Assembly (NCBI GenBank): GCA_963712905.1
Contig: CAVQJU010000021.1
Location: forward strand, 43,043-107,042
Length of the DNA stretch: 64,000 bases
Direction of reading: 5' to 3'
Origin: CAVQJU01 sp963712905
GTDB lineage: Bacteria; Acidobacteriota; Vicinamibacteria; Vicinamibacterales; CAVVIG01
Position 1 is the stretch's first letter; each line of letters begins with the position of its first letter. The position numbers and the translations under genes were made by a program. Below are positions 26,658 through 35,856 of this stretch, in pieces. The notes beneath the pieces were generated by a model that was given only the letters and a program-made list of their open reading frames with translations, was not told the DNA's origin and did no database searches.

Positions 26658-27849
26658 TTACCAGTTCTTCTTCGCCGGGTCGCCGATGTAAAGCGTCCGG
26701 ATGAACGCCAGGATCTGCCACACCTGCTCGTCGGGGAGCGTGTTGTAGACGGTCGGCATGGTCTGCTCGGGGATCTGGCCCTTGATCAGCTTGAACAGCG
26801 TGTCGTCGTCGCTGCCGAACTTCCAGCTGTCGTCGATGAGCGAGGTCGCCATGCCGCCGCCGCCACCGCCGCCGTGGCAGCCCTGGCAGCCCACCTGGAT
26901 GTAGAGCTTCTTGCCGGCCGCGATCCCGTCCGCGTTGTCGCCGAACGGGTTGAGCTTCTTGAACGCCGGCGCCGCGGCATCTGCTTGCGGGGGCGCAGCG
27001 GCCTGTTCCTGGCGCGGAGCCGCGGCCGCGGCCGCGACGGGCGCTGCCGCGAGCGGCACGCCGAACTCCTCGAGAACCGCGCGAATCTCAGTCTGACGAT
27101 GGTCGATCGCCGCTTCCAGGCGGTTCTTCAGATCGCGGTTGCCCTTCTTCACGCCCATGCTGATGCTGAAGGAGAGCGGCACGCCCGGTTCGCTGGGCAG
27201 GACCGACATCTCGATCGGCGCGTTCAGCTTCCTGGCGTAGTACCCGGCCAGCGGACCCCAGGGCAGGGCCACGTCCACCGTGCCGGCGACCAGATCGTCG
27301 AGCAGCTTGGCCGGCCGATCGCGATCGCCGGTGGGATCGAAAAACAGGGAATACGCCGTCAGGTGGTCGACGAGGCCACGACGCCCGAGGCTTTCCTCGA
27401 CTGGTGTGTTCGCGTAGACGCCGATGCGGAGCGTCTTGAGCTCCGGCGCATCGAGCGATGTGATCGCGTGTCCGCTGCCCTTGCGTTGCGCGATGACGTA
27501 GGACGAGGTGTAGTACGGCTTCGTCGGCAGAATCGATTCAAGATCGTGCGGAACGCCGAAGATGACGTCGCAGGTGCCCGCCTCGAGCGTGTTCTTGACG
27601 AGGCCGCGTTGATGCGGCCACCAGGTGTAGCTGGCTTCCACGCCCAGATCGCTCGCGATGACCGACGCGATCCGGTTCTCGAAACCCTGCAGCTTGCTCG
27701 TTCGAGTACGGCAAGTTGTCGGGATCCCCGCAAACCCGAAGCGACGTCGCCGCCGCGTGCTGCGGCGGCGATTGCGTGAAAACCGTGGTGAGCGATGCGG
27801 CGTAGGCCACGGCAAACGCCGCGGCCCACACCCTGACCGAATGTGTCAT
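26658..27849 (-). CDS. XoxJ-XoxG fusion: substrate-binding-like protein plus cytochrome c (one frameshift)
   Basis: The N-terminal 260 residues (signal peptide, then SLRVCGDPDNLPYSNE and GFENRIASVIASDLGVE) match the MxaJ/XoxJ family of periplasmic binding-like proteins associated with quinoprotein dehydrogenases. After an Ala-rich linker (about 265-305), a class I cytochrome c follows, with CQGCH at 321-325 and the axial Met in TMPTVYN near 364. In most species XoxJ and the cytochrome XoxG are separate proteins. One extra base near 27703 breaks the frame; removing it gives 396 residues. The start is 4 nt after the xoxF stop. Confidence 0.85.
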
Positions 27850-27853
27850 CCCT

Positions 27854-29641
27854 CTACTCTAACGCGTAGACATGCAGCGTGCCGCCGACGGACGTGACCT
27901 TGTCGAGGCCTGATCCGTATGCGGCGCCCACGGCGCCGAGCGCGGCCAGCGGATCCTCACGCGAGAGGTTGCCCGCGATCGGGAGGCCGAACCAGCCGCC
28001 GATGCCCGAGTAGATCGCGATGTACTGCTTGCGGTCCGGCCCCAGGAACGTGATGGGGTTGCCAATCGAGCCCGACGGCAGCTTCGATTTCCACAGCGGC
28101 ATGCCCGTCTTCGCGTTCACCGCCTTGAACCAGCCGTCCATCGTGCCGTAGAAGGCCAGGTCGCCAGCTGTGGAGAGCGTACCGGTCCAGACCGGGAACG
28201 GCTCCTTGATCCCCCACACGCGCTTCGCGGTTACGGGATTCCACGCGATGAACTCGCCCTGGTTGCCGCCGGGGCCCGCGAAGATCCGCACGTTCGCGCC
28301 GACGTATGGCGCGCCCGCGATGTACTGCACCTCGACGCCCTCGTAGTTCATGCAGAGGTTGTTGATGCCCGCGTAGATCAGGTTCGTGCTCGGGGAGAAC
28401 GACGCCGGCTGCTGGTTCTTCCCGCCCATCGCGGCCGGGCAGATGTCCTTGATCTCGACCCCCTGTTTGGTGCGCTTGGCGGGGTTTTCGACGGGACGGC
28501 CGGTCTTCAGATCGATGTGATCGGCCCAGTTGGTGTTCGGCGCGAACTTTTCAGCCGAGATCAACGTGCCGTTCGTCCGATCCAGCAGATACGCGAACCC
28601 GTTGCGGTCGAAGTGCGCCAGCGTCTTGGTCGGCTTGCCGGCGATGGTCAGGTCGAGCAGCAGGTGCTCGTTGATACCGTCGTAGTCCCACGCGTCCCAC
28701 GGCGTCATCTGGTAGCCCCACTTCGCCATGCCCGTGTCGGGATTCCTGGCAAAGATGGTCATCGACCACTTGTCGTCGCCCTGGCGTACGGAGGGATTCC
28801 AGGTCCCGGGGTTGCCGGTGGAGTAGTAGAGCAGGTTCAGGTCGGGATCGTAGGCGTACCATCCCCACGTGCTGCCGCCGCCGTTCTTCCACCGCTCGCC
28901 CGGCCACGTCTTGGTGCCCTGATCGAATCGCCCGTAGTGCGGGTTGGCCTCGTTGAAGTCGGGCGCAAGCTTCACGTCCGAGTCCGGACCCATGCTGTAG
29001 GCCTTCCACAGCTGTTTGCCGTCCGCGAGCGCGTATGCCGCCACCCACCCGCGGATGCCGAACTCGCCGCCCGACACGCCGACGATGTACTTGTCCTTGA
29101 TGATGAGGCCGGCCATGGTCTGCGTTTCGCCGCGGGTCGGATCGGCGTTGCGGACCTTCCAGACTTCCTTGCCGGTGTTGGCGTCGAGTGAAATCACCTG
29201 ACCGTCGAGCGTGGTCATGTAGATCTTGCCCTGCGCGTAGTTCACGCCCTTGTGCACGAGGTCGCAGCAGGCGACGGCGACGGCGCGATCGTTCTGGACC
29301 GGCGTGTACTTCCACTTGATCGGCCAGCCCTCTTTGGTCATGTCGATCGCGTAGATGTGGTTGGGGTACGCGCTGTGCACGTACATCGTCGTGCCGACGA
29401 CCAGCGGCTGGCCTTCATGCCCGCGCAGCGCGCCGGTGGAGAACGACCAGACCTGGCGGAGCTTGCTCACGTTGACCGCCGTGATCTGCTTGAGTGTGCT
29501 GTACCGGGTTGCCGAGTAGTTCTTCCCCGGGATGGCCCACTGGTTGTCGTCTTTCTGCAAGGTCAACAAGTCCTGGTTTGCGGACACGGCTGTGAACAGC
29601 CCTACCGCCAAGACCGCGATGGCACCGAAAGTCCGCTTCAT
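27854..29641 (-). CDS. xoxF: XoxF-type lanthanide-dependent PQQ alcohol dehydrogenase
   Basis: The 595-residue quinoprotein starts at ATG 29641 after GGGGGAGGA and has a signal peptide. The eight-bladed propeller carries the vicinal disulfide VACCDLV (Cys125-126), Glu193 in GGEFGIRG, and WDYDG with Asp319 (catalytic) and Asp321, the extra acid that marks lanthanide-dependent XoxF enzymes. Position 258 is Thr (GGGSTWGW) where canonical methanol dehydrogenases have a metal-coordinating Asn. It would oxidise methanol or other primary alcohols in the periplasm and pass electrons to the fused cytochrome encoded 4 nt downstream. Confidence 0.9.
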   Translation of the reverse strand: MKRTFGAIAVLAVGLFTAVSANQDLLTLQKDDNQWAIPGKNYSATRYSTLKQITAVNVSKLRQVWSFSTGALRGHEGQPLVVGTTMYVHSAYPNHIYAIDMTKEGWPIKWKYTPVQNDRAVAVACCDLVHKGVNYAQGKIYMTTLDGQVISLDANTGKEVWKVRNADPTRGETQTMAGLIIKDKYIVGVSGGEFGIRGWVAAYALADGKQLWKAYSMGPDSDVKLAPDFNEANPHYGRFDQGTKTWPGERWKNGGGSTWGWYAYDPDLNLLYYSTGNPGTWNPSVRQGDDKWSMTIFARNPDTGMAKWGYQMTPWDAWDYDGINEHLLLDLTIAGKPTKTLAHFDRNGFAYLLDRTNGTLISAEKFAPNTNWADHIDLKTGRPVENPAKRTKQGVEIKDICPAAMGGKNQQPASFSPSTNLIYAGINNLCMNYEGVEVQYIAGAPYVGANVRIFAGPGGNQGEFIAWNPVTAKRVWGIKEPFPVWTGTLSTAGDLAFYGTMDGWFKAVNAKTGMPLWKSKLPSGSIGNPITFLGPDRKQYIAIYSGIGGWFGLPIAGNLSREDPLAALGAVGAAYGSGLDKVTSVGGTLHVYALE

Positions 29642-29777
29642 GACTCCTCCCCCTTGTCTTGCGTCCAAGCGCCTCTGAACCGGTGCGAGTCTACACCCTT
29701 TAAGACGTGCCGGCGGGGCAGAATTCAGGCGGAAGTGCGAAAGCGCCTACCCCGAAAGAGGGAGGTAAGATTCCGAC

Positions 29778-31826
29778 ATGTCATACACACGGCGTGAATT
29801 CGGCGCCCTGATGAGCGGCGCGCTGGCGGCGGGAACCGTCGGCGGAACGCCCGTGCTGGCCGCCCCGGGAGCGCAGGCGCCCGCTTCGGCCTCCGGCAGC
29901 CCGGCGCCGGTGCTGGACGTCATCGATTGGGGCTACTACTGGTACGGCGTCGAGCACGCGACCCTGGCTCGAGGAACGGTCATCAACGGGTCGCAAATGT
30001 ATGTCGAGCATTGGATTCCTGCGACCGTACGGCATCCCTTCGCCATCGTCCTCATTCATGGGGGCTACGGACAGGGCACGGACTGGATCAGCACGCCCGA
30101 CGGCCGCCGGGGCTGGGCATCCCAGTTTCTCGAACAGGGCTACAAGGTCTACGTGGTCGACCGGCCCGGGCAGGGGCGGAACCCGCATCATCCGTTCATC
30201 CACGGATTGAACGATCCGCAGGCGCCGACCTTCGACGGCGTCGCCCGCCGGATTGGCTCGCTTGGACCCAATCACACGCAGTGGCCGGGCGCCGGCAACG
30301 CAACTGACCCGGCGATCGCCCAGGTAGTCGCCTCCCTCGGGCAGCCGATGGCCAACAACCCGATCACGCAGAGCGTCTGGCGGTCGCGCGGCGCCATGCT
30401 GCTGGATGACATCGGGCCCGCCGTCTTCATCACGCACGCCGACGGCGCCGTGTTCGCCTGGGTGACAGCGCAGGAGCGTCCGGCGCTCGTCAAAGGCATC
30501 GTGGCGATCGAGCCGCCCCAGCAACTGACAGCGCTCACGGCGATCCCGATCGCCATCGTCACGGCGGACGCTTCGTCGGCGAGCGCGACCGATCCCGGCA
30601 TCGTCTCGACCCTGCGGGGCGCCGGCGTAGCCGTCGAACATGTCCGCCTCGCCGAGCATGGTGTCCGCGGCAACGGGCCGATGATGATGATGGAGAAGAA
30701 CAACCGCGAGGCGCTGCAGCCGATCCTCGCGTGGTTGGGCACTGTCGAAGGCGCCGGCGCGAAAGGTGCGCCCGCTGTGATTGCTCCAGGCAATGGCGAA
30801 TCAACCGCGCTGAAGCTCGCCGATCAGGGCACGTTCTGGGTTGGCGTCGGGCGCAAACAGATGCCGTACGGCGCCATCGCCCAGGGCCAGATGTGCGTGC
30901 AGTACATGATCCCGGCGGAGAAGCGCTATCCGTATCCCGTGATCATGGTGCACGGCGGCGGGGCCCAGGGCACGCACATGATGGGCCTCGGCCGGCGTCC
31001 GGGCTGGGTGCACTACTTCGTGCAGGCAGGCTACAGCGTCTACTGGCTCGATCGGCCGAGCTACGGCCGGTCGCCGTATCACCCCGACGCGCTCGGGCCG
31101 AGCCATCTGCCGAACGTGCCGCCGCTCGAGGCGCTGGTCGACGCGACGAACGTCTTCAAGACCGGCCAGTGGCCGGGCCCCGGCGGCATGGACGATCCGT
31201 TCATCGGCCAGTTCATGGCGTGCGAATCCGGCAACACGGCCGACGAAGCGTTTCACAGCGATCTCGTGTGGGCCGGCGGCGTCGAGCTCGTGGATCGTCT
31301 GGGCCCGTGCATCATCCACGGCCACGCGTTCGGCGGGTTCTTCGGGTGGGGCGTCGCCGACAGGCGCCCGCAGCTCGTGAAGGGCATCCTGTGCATGGAG
31401 ATCAACGGCAACCCGTTCGAGCGTCAGCTTCGATGGGGCGTGACCGCGAGCCCGATGACGTACGACCCGCCGGTGACGGACCCTAAGCAGTTCTCACTCG
31501 TGGATCGAACGCCGCCGCCGGACTCGCCGCGGCCGATCGCGTCTCCGTACAAGCTGCAGGCCGAGCCCGCGAGGAAATGGAAGAACCTCCAGCAGATTCC
31601 GATGGCGTGGATCACGAGCGAGTTCGGCGCCGGCGGTTCGCCGGTCGCGAACGTGGCGTTCCTGAAGCAGGTGGGCTGTCAGGTCGATCTGTTGCGGCTG
31701 CGCGACTACGGGATCAACGGCAACGGCAACCTGATGCTGATGGAGAAGAACAACCACGAGGTGTTCGGCGTCCTGCGCGATTGGCTGGACCGTAAAGTGG
31801 CCAGACCGGCGTTGACACGTACGTAG
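29778..31826 (+). CDS. Tandem alpha/beta-hydrolase-fold protein without catalytic Ser/His
   Basis: The 682-residue protein begins with a Tat-like signal (SYTRREFGALMSGALAAGT). It holds two homologous alpha/beta-hydrolase domains (about 45-320 and 345-675), each aligning with the esterase at 23.3-24.6 kb. The nucleophile elbows read THADG (Ala221) and GHAFG (Ala517) instead of a Ser motif. The His positions are Pro301 (GNGPMMMMEKNN) and Asn651 (GNGNLMLMEKNN). Oxyanion strands VLIHGG and IMVHGG remain. It therefore looks like a binding or scaffold protein rather than an esterase. It is divergent from xoxF, 136 nt away, and its TAG stop lies within the following inverted repeat. Confidence 0.85.
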   Translation: MSYTRREFGALMSGALAAGTVGGTPVLAAPGAQAPASASGSPAPVLDVIDWGYYWYGVEHATLARGTVINGSQMYVEHWIPATVRHPFAIVLIHGGYGQGTDWISTPDGRRGWASQFLEQGYKVYVVDRPGQGRNPHHPFIHGLNDPQAPTFDGVARRIGSLGPNHTQWPGAGNATDPAIAQVVASLGQPMANNPITQSVWRSRGAMLLDDIGPAVFITHADGAVFAWVTAQERPALVKGIVAIEPPQQLTALTAIPIAIVTADASSASATDPGIVSTLRGAGVAVEHVRLAEHGVRGNGPMMMMEKNNREALQPILAWLGTVEGAGAKGAPAVIAPGNGESTALKLADQGTFWVGVGRKQMPYGAIAQGQMCVQYMIPAEKRYPYPVIMVHGGGAQGTHMMGLGRRPGWVHYFVQAGYSVYWLDRPSYGRSPYHPDALGPSHLPNVPPLEALVDATNVFKTGQWPGPGGMDDPFIGQFMACESGNTADEAFHSDLVWAGGVELVDRLGPCIIHGHAFGGFFGWGVADRRPQLVKGILCMEINGNPFERQLRWGVTASPMTYDPPVTDPKQFSLVDRTPPPDSPRPIASPYKLQAEPARKWKNLQQIPMAWITSEFGAGGSPVANVAFLKQVGCQVDLLRLRDYGINGNGNLMLMEKNNHEVFGVLRDWLDRKVARPALTRT

Positions 31827-31901
31827 CCACAGAGGCACAGAGGCCACAGAGGATTTCTTAACCAAGAATTCTCTGTGCTCTCCGTGCCTCTGTGGCTACG
31901 T
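31821..31901. repeat. Long inverted repeat (CACAGAGG type)
   Basis: The left arm 31821-31859 (ACGTAGCCACAGAGG...CACAGAGG) pairs with the right arm 31864-31901 (CTCTGTG...CCTCTGTGGCTACGT), giving a stem of about 35 pairs with a tiny loop. It overlaps the stop codon of the tandem hydrolase and lies between convergent genes, so terminator activity is plausible. Confidence 0.8.
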
Positions 31902-31908
31902 GATTCCG

Positions 31909-32928
31909 TCAGTTCCTGGTCTTTTCGGCGGCGGCGTCCGCGATGCGCGAGCCGCTCAGGATGTTCTTGATCGCGTAGTTGCCTTCGTGGCACGCGTACT
32001 CGTAGAGCGGCTCCTCGTCGTTCACCGTCAGCGGCATCGAGAAGCTCCACGGCTTCGTCCACGTCGAGGGATCGTCCACCGTCACCGTCCACTCGAGCGA
32101 CGTCTTCGACGTCGGCGTGAAGCGCTCGACGAGCTTGAACGTGGCCGGGTTCCCGTTGCGGTAGATCGTGCGATCGCGGAAGTTCGTCGTTTCGACGACG
32201 AGCGTGCTGCCTTCGAAGTGGCCGCGGGGATCGCCCATGTCCAGCTCGATGCCCTTGCTCGCGTGCGGCTGGTTGCCGAGCGGGATGATGCGCGTCTCGT
32301 GGATCATCTCGATGCGGATCGCGACGAATCCCTGGCCCTGGACGATCTGATAGGAGTCGCCGTAAATCGCCGGCAGCATCGAGCTCGGGTAGCCGCGCGT
32401 GATGCAGCGGTCGTACAGGCTCAGGCTCTCGTAGCTGTCGTACACGCCGTTGCTGAAGCTGCTGCCGGTCGGCCGGCGCGAGGCGATGCGCTGGCGCGCT
32501 TCCGGCGTCAGCGGCGGAATCTTTCCATCCGGCGGATCCGTCACGAACCAGGGGCGGCTCGCCCTCGCCACTTCGTAGATGTCGCGGAATTCCATGGGGC
32601 CGGCAATCGTGCCCGTCGGATCCCCCGAAAGAAACGGCGCGTTCTCGATCGCGCGCTGCTGCCGCCGCTGAATGATCTCCGCGAGCTCCTTGGGCGAGAT
32701 GTCGGCGAGCGTCTTGCCGTCGAGTTCGGCCGGCCGTTCGAACGGCGTGCCCTGCTCGTACTTGTTCGTGTAGTTCCCCTGGATGTCCGGGTCGCCCCAC
32801 GGCGTCTTCGGCGGGACGTACGGCTTCGCGGGCGCCTTCGCGGGCGCGGGTGCCTGCGCCCGCGCCGTGGTCGTCATCCCTGCCGCGAACGCGGCGACCA
32901 TCGCAACCGTGAACAAACCCTTACGCAT
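31909..32928 (-). CDS. Secreted protein of unknown function (acidobacterial family)
   Basis: ATG 32928, with GGAG upstream, gives 339 residues with a clear signal peptide (RKGLFTVAMVAAFAAGM, ARAQ). The mature N-terminus has PWGDPDIQGNYTNKYEQG, a pattern common in large paralogous secreted families of Acidobacteriota. The C-terminal half is beta-rich (GDPRGHFEGSTLVVETTNF, LEWTVTVDDPSTWTKPW) and has one Cys pair (CITRG, YACHEGNY). I do not know its function. It shares overall layout with the 41.8-42.7 kb protein. Confidence 0.75.
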   Translation of the reverse strand: MRKGLFTVAMVAAFAAGMTTTARAQAPAPAKAPAKPYVPPKTPWGDPDIQGNYTNKYEQGTPFERPAELDGKTLADISPKELAEIIQRRQQRAIENAPFLSGDPTGTIAGPMEFRDIYEVARASRPWFVTDPPDGKIPPLTPEARQRIASRRPTGSSFSNGVYDSYESLSLYDRCITRGYPSSMLPAIYGDSYQIVQGQGFVAIRIEMIHETRIIPLGNQPHASKGIELDMGDPRGHFEGSTLVVETTNFRDRTIYRNGNPATFKLVERFTPTSKTSLEWTVTVDDPSTWTKPWSFSMPLTVNDEEPLYEYACHEGNYAIKNILSGSRIADAAAEKTRN

Positions 32929-32952
32929 TCGCCCACTCCTGTTTTGCCCCAC

Positions 32953-33014
32953 CTGACCTACCCGACCCACCAGACCTACCCGCCCCACCCGACCCACCTG
33001 ACCCACCCGACCTG
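32953..33014. repeat. Tandem array of a 9-nt unit
   Basis: Seven units (CTGACCTAC, CCGACCCAC, CAGACCTAC, CCGCCCCAC and variants) lie upstream of the secreted protein gene, in the same orientation as the array at 13304. The divergent gamma-glutamyltransferase gene begins 78 nt further on. Confidence 0.85.
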
Positions 33015-33091
33015 TTCGTAACCTAGAGGCTAACACGACATCCCCGCGTTACAATCGGGCGCGTCTCCGGGCCGCTTGGAAAGGACAAACC

Positions 33092-34813
33092 ATGAAGAAT
33101 CGTGCCGCGATCGCCGCCGCGCTTGCCGGGATTCTGACGGCCGGCTTGTGGGCCCAGAGCCGTCCCGCGCCGTCCGCCACGGTCGTTCCCGGACGATCGA
33201 AAATCGCGACCCGCTATGGCATCGTCGCGGCCAGTCAGCCGCTGGCCGCACGAGCCGGCGTGCAGGTCCTCGAGCGGGGCGGCAACGCCATCGACGCCGC
33301 GATCGCGGCCAACGCCGTCATGGGCCTCGTCGAGCCCGAGATGAACGGCATCGGCGGCGACCTGTTCGCCATCGTTTACCAGGCGAGCACGAAAAAACTG
33401 TTCGGCCTGAACGCCGGCGGCTGGGCGCCGACGGGGCTGACGCCGGCGCTGCTGCGATCGAAGGGCCTCACGTCGATGCCGAGCACCGGCATCTATTCGG
33501 TGACTGTTCCCGGCGCGGTCGCCGGGTGGGACGCGTTGCGCACGCGGTTCGGCGCGCTGCCGATGTCCGATCTGCTGGCGCCGGCGATTTTCTACGCCAC
33601 CAATGGCTTCCCGGTGACCGACATCATCGCGCAGGGATGGGCCGGATCGGCGGCGAAGCTCGCCGCCGACGAGCACTCGGCGAAGCTGTACCTCCCCGGC
33701 GGGCGCGCACCGAAGGCGGGCGAGATGTTCCGCAACCCCGAGCTGGCCGCGACGCTTCGGCTGGTGGCAGAGAAAGGCGCGGCCGGTTTCTACGACGGAA
33801 AACCCGCCGACGCCATCCTCGCCGTCTCGCATCAGCTCGGCGGCACCATGACCGCCGAGGACCTGCGGCAGTTCCGGCCCGAGTGGGTCGATCCGATTTC
33901 GACGACGTATCGGGGCTGGACCGTGTGGGAGCTGCCGCCGAATACCGCGGGAATCGCGGCGCTGATGATGCTGAACCTGATGGAGCAGTACCCGCTGGCG
34001 CAGTACGGCCTGCACAGCCCGCGCGCCATGCACACGATGATCGAAGCGAAGAAGCTCGCGTATGCCGACATGCTGCGCTATGTCTCCGACCCGCGCTTCG
34101 GTGCTCCGCCCGTGGCTGCCCTGCTGAACAAAGATCGCGCGAAGGAGCGGGCGAAGCTCATCGATCCCGCGCACGCCGCGTGCGACGTGAAGCCCGCCGC
34201 GCTCGACGGCCTGACCAACTCGGGCGGCGGCGACACGATCTACCTGACCGCCATCGACAAGGACGGCAACATCGTTTCGCTCATTCAGAGCCTGTATTCG
34301 AGTTTCGGCAGCGGCGTCGCGCCGCCGGGAACCGGCTTCATGCTGCACAACCGGGGCGCGCTGTTCACGCTGCAGGCCGACCATCCGAACGTGCTCGCCC
34401 CGCGCAAGCGCCCGCTGCACACGATCATCCCCGGCTTCATGGAAAAGGGAGACGTGCGGATCGGGTTCGGCATCATGGGCGGGTTCAACCAGGCGCAGGC
34501 GCACGCGCAGTTCGTGGCGGACATCGCCGATTACGGTCTCGATATCCAGCAGGCGCTCGACGCCGGCCGCTTCACCAAGCTGTCCTTTTCCGGCTGCGAT
34601 GTCTATGTGGAATCGATGGTTCCGCAGGCCACGAGAGCGCGCCTCCAGGAGCTCGGTCACGACGTCGCCGTCATCCAGCCGAGGACCGGGAGCACGGTGG
34701 GCTACGGGCAGGCCGTCATGAGCGACGGCGCCGGCGTGCATTTCGGTGCATCGGAGCCCCGGCACGACGGCGCGGCCATCCCCGAGGCGCCGCCGGTTTT
34801 CCCGAGGCCTTAG
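33092..34813 (+). CDS. Gamma-glutamyltransferase family protein
   Basis: The 573-residue product has a signal peptide ending near LWAQ. It matches the Ntn-hydrolase family: GIVAASQPLAARAGVQVLERGGNA-type N-terminal region, PEMNGIGGDLFAIVY, and GDTIYLTAIDKDGNIVS, where the Thr in GDT is the expected autoprocessing nucleophile. The second residue pair is IY instead of the common TH. The C-terminal small-subunit motif GIMGGFNQAQAHAQ is present. It would cleave or transfer gamma-glutamyl groups in the periplasm. Confidence 0.88.
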   Translation: MKNRAAIAAALAGILTAGLWAQSRPAPSATVVPGRSKIATRYGIVAASQPLAARAGVQVLERGGNAIDAAIAANAVMGLVEPEMNGIGGDLFAIVYQASTKKLFGLNAGGWAPTGLTPALLRSKGLTSMPSTGIYSVTVPGAVAGWDALRTRFGALPMSDLLAPAIFYATNGFPVTDIIAQGWAGSAAKLAADEHSAKLYLPGGRAPKAGEMFRNPELAATLRLVAEKGAAGFYDGKPADAILAVSHQLGGTMTAEDLRQFRPEWVDPISTTYRGWTVWELPPNTAGIAALMMLNLMEQYPLAQYGLHSPRAMHTMIEAKKLAYADMLRYVSDPRFGAPPVAALLNKDRAKERAKLIDPAHAACDVKPAALDGLTNSGGGDTIYLTAIDKDGNIVSLIQSLYSSFGSGVAPPGTGFMLHNRGALFTLQADHPNVLAPRKRPLHTIIPGFMEKGDVRIGFGIMGGFNQAQAHAQFVADIADYGLDIQQALDAGRFTKLSFSGCDVYVESMVPQATRARLQELGHDVAVIQPRTGSTVGYGQAVMSDGAGVHFGASEPRHDGAAIPEAPPVFPRP

Positions 34814-34841
34814 AGCGTCTTTCGGATCGGTGCAGGCGCGA

Positions 34842-35012
34842 GTCCTTGGTTCTTAGTTCTTGGTTCCTGGTCCGTCCTTTGGACGGCCGGGGGCATGGGT
34901 AACTTTTCGTCCTTGGTCCAACCTGTCCAGGAGCCGCACGGATACGCAGACGCCATGGACAATGGACCCAGAACGGACCAGGAACCAAGGCCCAAGGCCC
35001 AAGGCCCAAGGA
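34842..35012. repeat. Interrupted inverted repeat (CTTGGTTCCTGG type)
   Basis: The left arm 34842-34875 (GTCCTTGG...TTCTTGGTTCCTGGTCCGT) pairs with the right arm 34973-35012 (ACGGACCAGGAACCAAGG...CCAAGGAC). Between them about 100 nt hold no clear ORF. The right arm has three tandem CCCAAGG units. Confidence 0.75.
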
Positions 35013-35104
35013 CCTGGGACTGCGGCTGCGCTCCGAGACGCTGTACGCCGGCCGGGGGGCTCTCGATTACAATGGACTTGCCAGCGCGTTCGGAGGTTGT
35101 TTTT

Positions 35105-35854
35105 ATGCGCCCGGTGCGTCTGTCCGTCCTGGGCCTCTCCGTCGTGTGCATCCTGTCGGCAGCGGGCCGGGCTCATGCCCAGGGCAGCGGAGAGGGATTC
35201 CTCTTCCACGCGCCCCAGGGTGAGGTGTCGATTCGCGGCGGCTTCAACCACGCCGCCACCGGCAGCGACCTCTTCTCCTTCACCTCCAGCCAGTTGACGG
35301 TCAATCCCGGCGATTTCAGCTCGGCGACGTTCGCCACCGACGTCGACATCGCGCTCACTGCACGAATGAGCATGCGGTTCGGTTTCGCGATCTCGCAGTC
35401 CACGACGCCTTCGGAGTTTCGTGACTACGTGGACAACAACCGCCAGCCGATCACGCAGTCCACCGAATTCCGGCGGCTGCCGCTGACGGGAAGCTTCAAG
35501 GCGTATCTGTCGAAAACGGGACGGTCGCTCGGCCACTTTGCGTGGGTTCCGGCGCGGTACGCGCCGTATGTTGGCGGCGGCGGCGGCGCGATGTACTACC
35601 TCTTCCGGCAGCACGGCGACTTCATCGACTTCGCGACGTTCAAGGTGTTTCCCGACAATTTCGAGTCCGACGGGTGGACGCCGACCGTGCATACGTTCGT
35701 CGGCACCGACGTCTCGCTCAACCCGCGCTTCGCCGTGGCGGTCGAAGGCCGCTACGAGTGGGCGCACAAGCACCTCAGCACCGACTTCGCGCGGTTTCAG
35801 CCGATCGATCTGTCCGGTTTCTCGATGACTGCCGGTTTCGTGATCAGGTACTGA
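35105..35854 (+). CDS. Outer-membrane beta-barrel protein (OmpA/porin-like)
   Basis: ATG 35105 has GGAGG eight bases upstream. The 249-residue protein has a signal peptide (LSVLGLSVVCILSAAG, AHAQ) and alternating hydrophobic strands. The C-terminus SGFSMTAGFVIRY ends in an aromatic residue, as outer-membrane barrels do. A Gly-rich strand (YVGGGGGAMYYL) is visible. About eight strands are likely. It is followed two bases after its stop by the next gene, so the two are co-transcribed. A specific function cannot be given. Confidence 0.78.
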   Translation: MRPVRLSVLGLSVVCILSAAGRAHAQGSGEGFLFHAPQGEVSIRGGFNHAATGSDLFSFTSSQLTVNPGDFSSATFATDVDIALTARMSMRFGFAISQSTTPSEFRDYVDNNRQPITQSTEFRRLPLTGSFKAYLSKTGRSLGHFAWVPARYAPYVGGGGGAMYYLFRQHGDFIDFATFKVFPDNFESDGWTPTVHTFVGTDVSLNPRFAVAVEGRYEWAHKHLSTDFARFQPIDLSGFSMTAGFVIRY

Positions 35855-35856
35855 CT

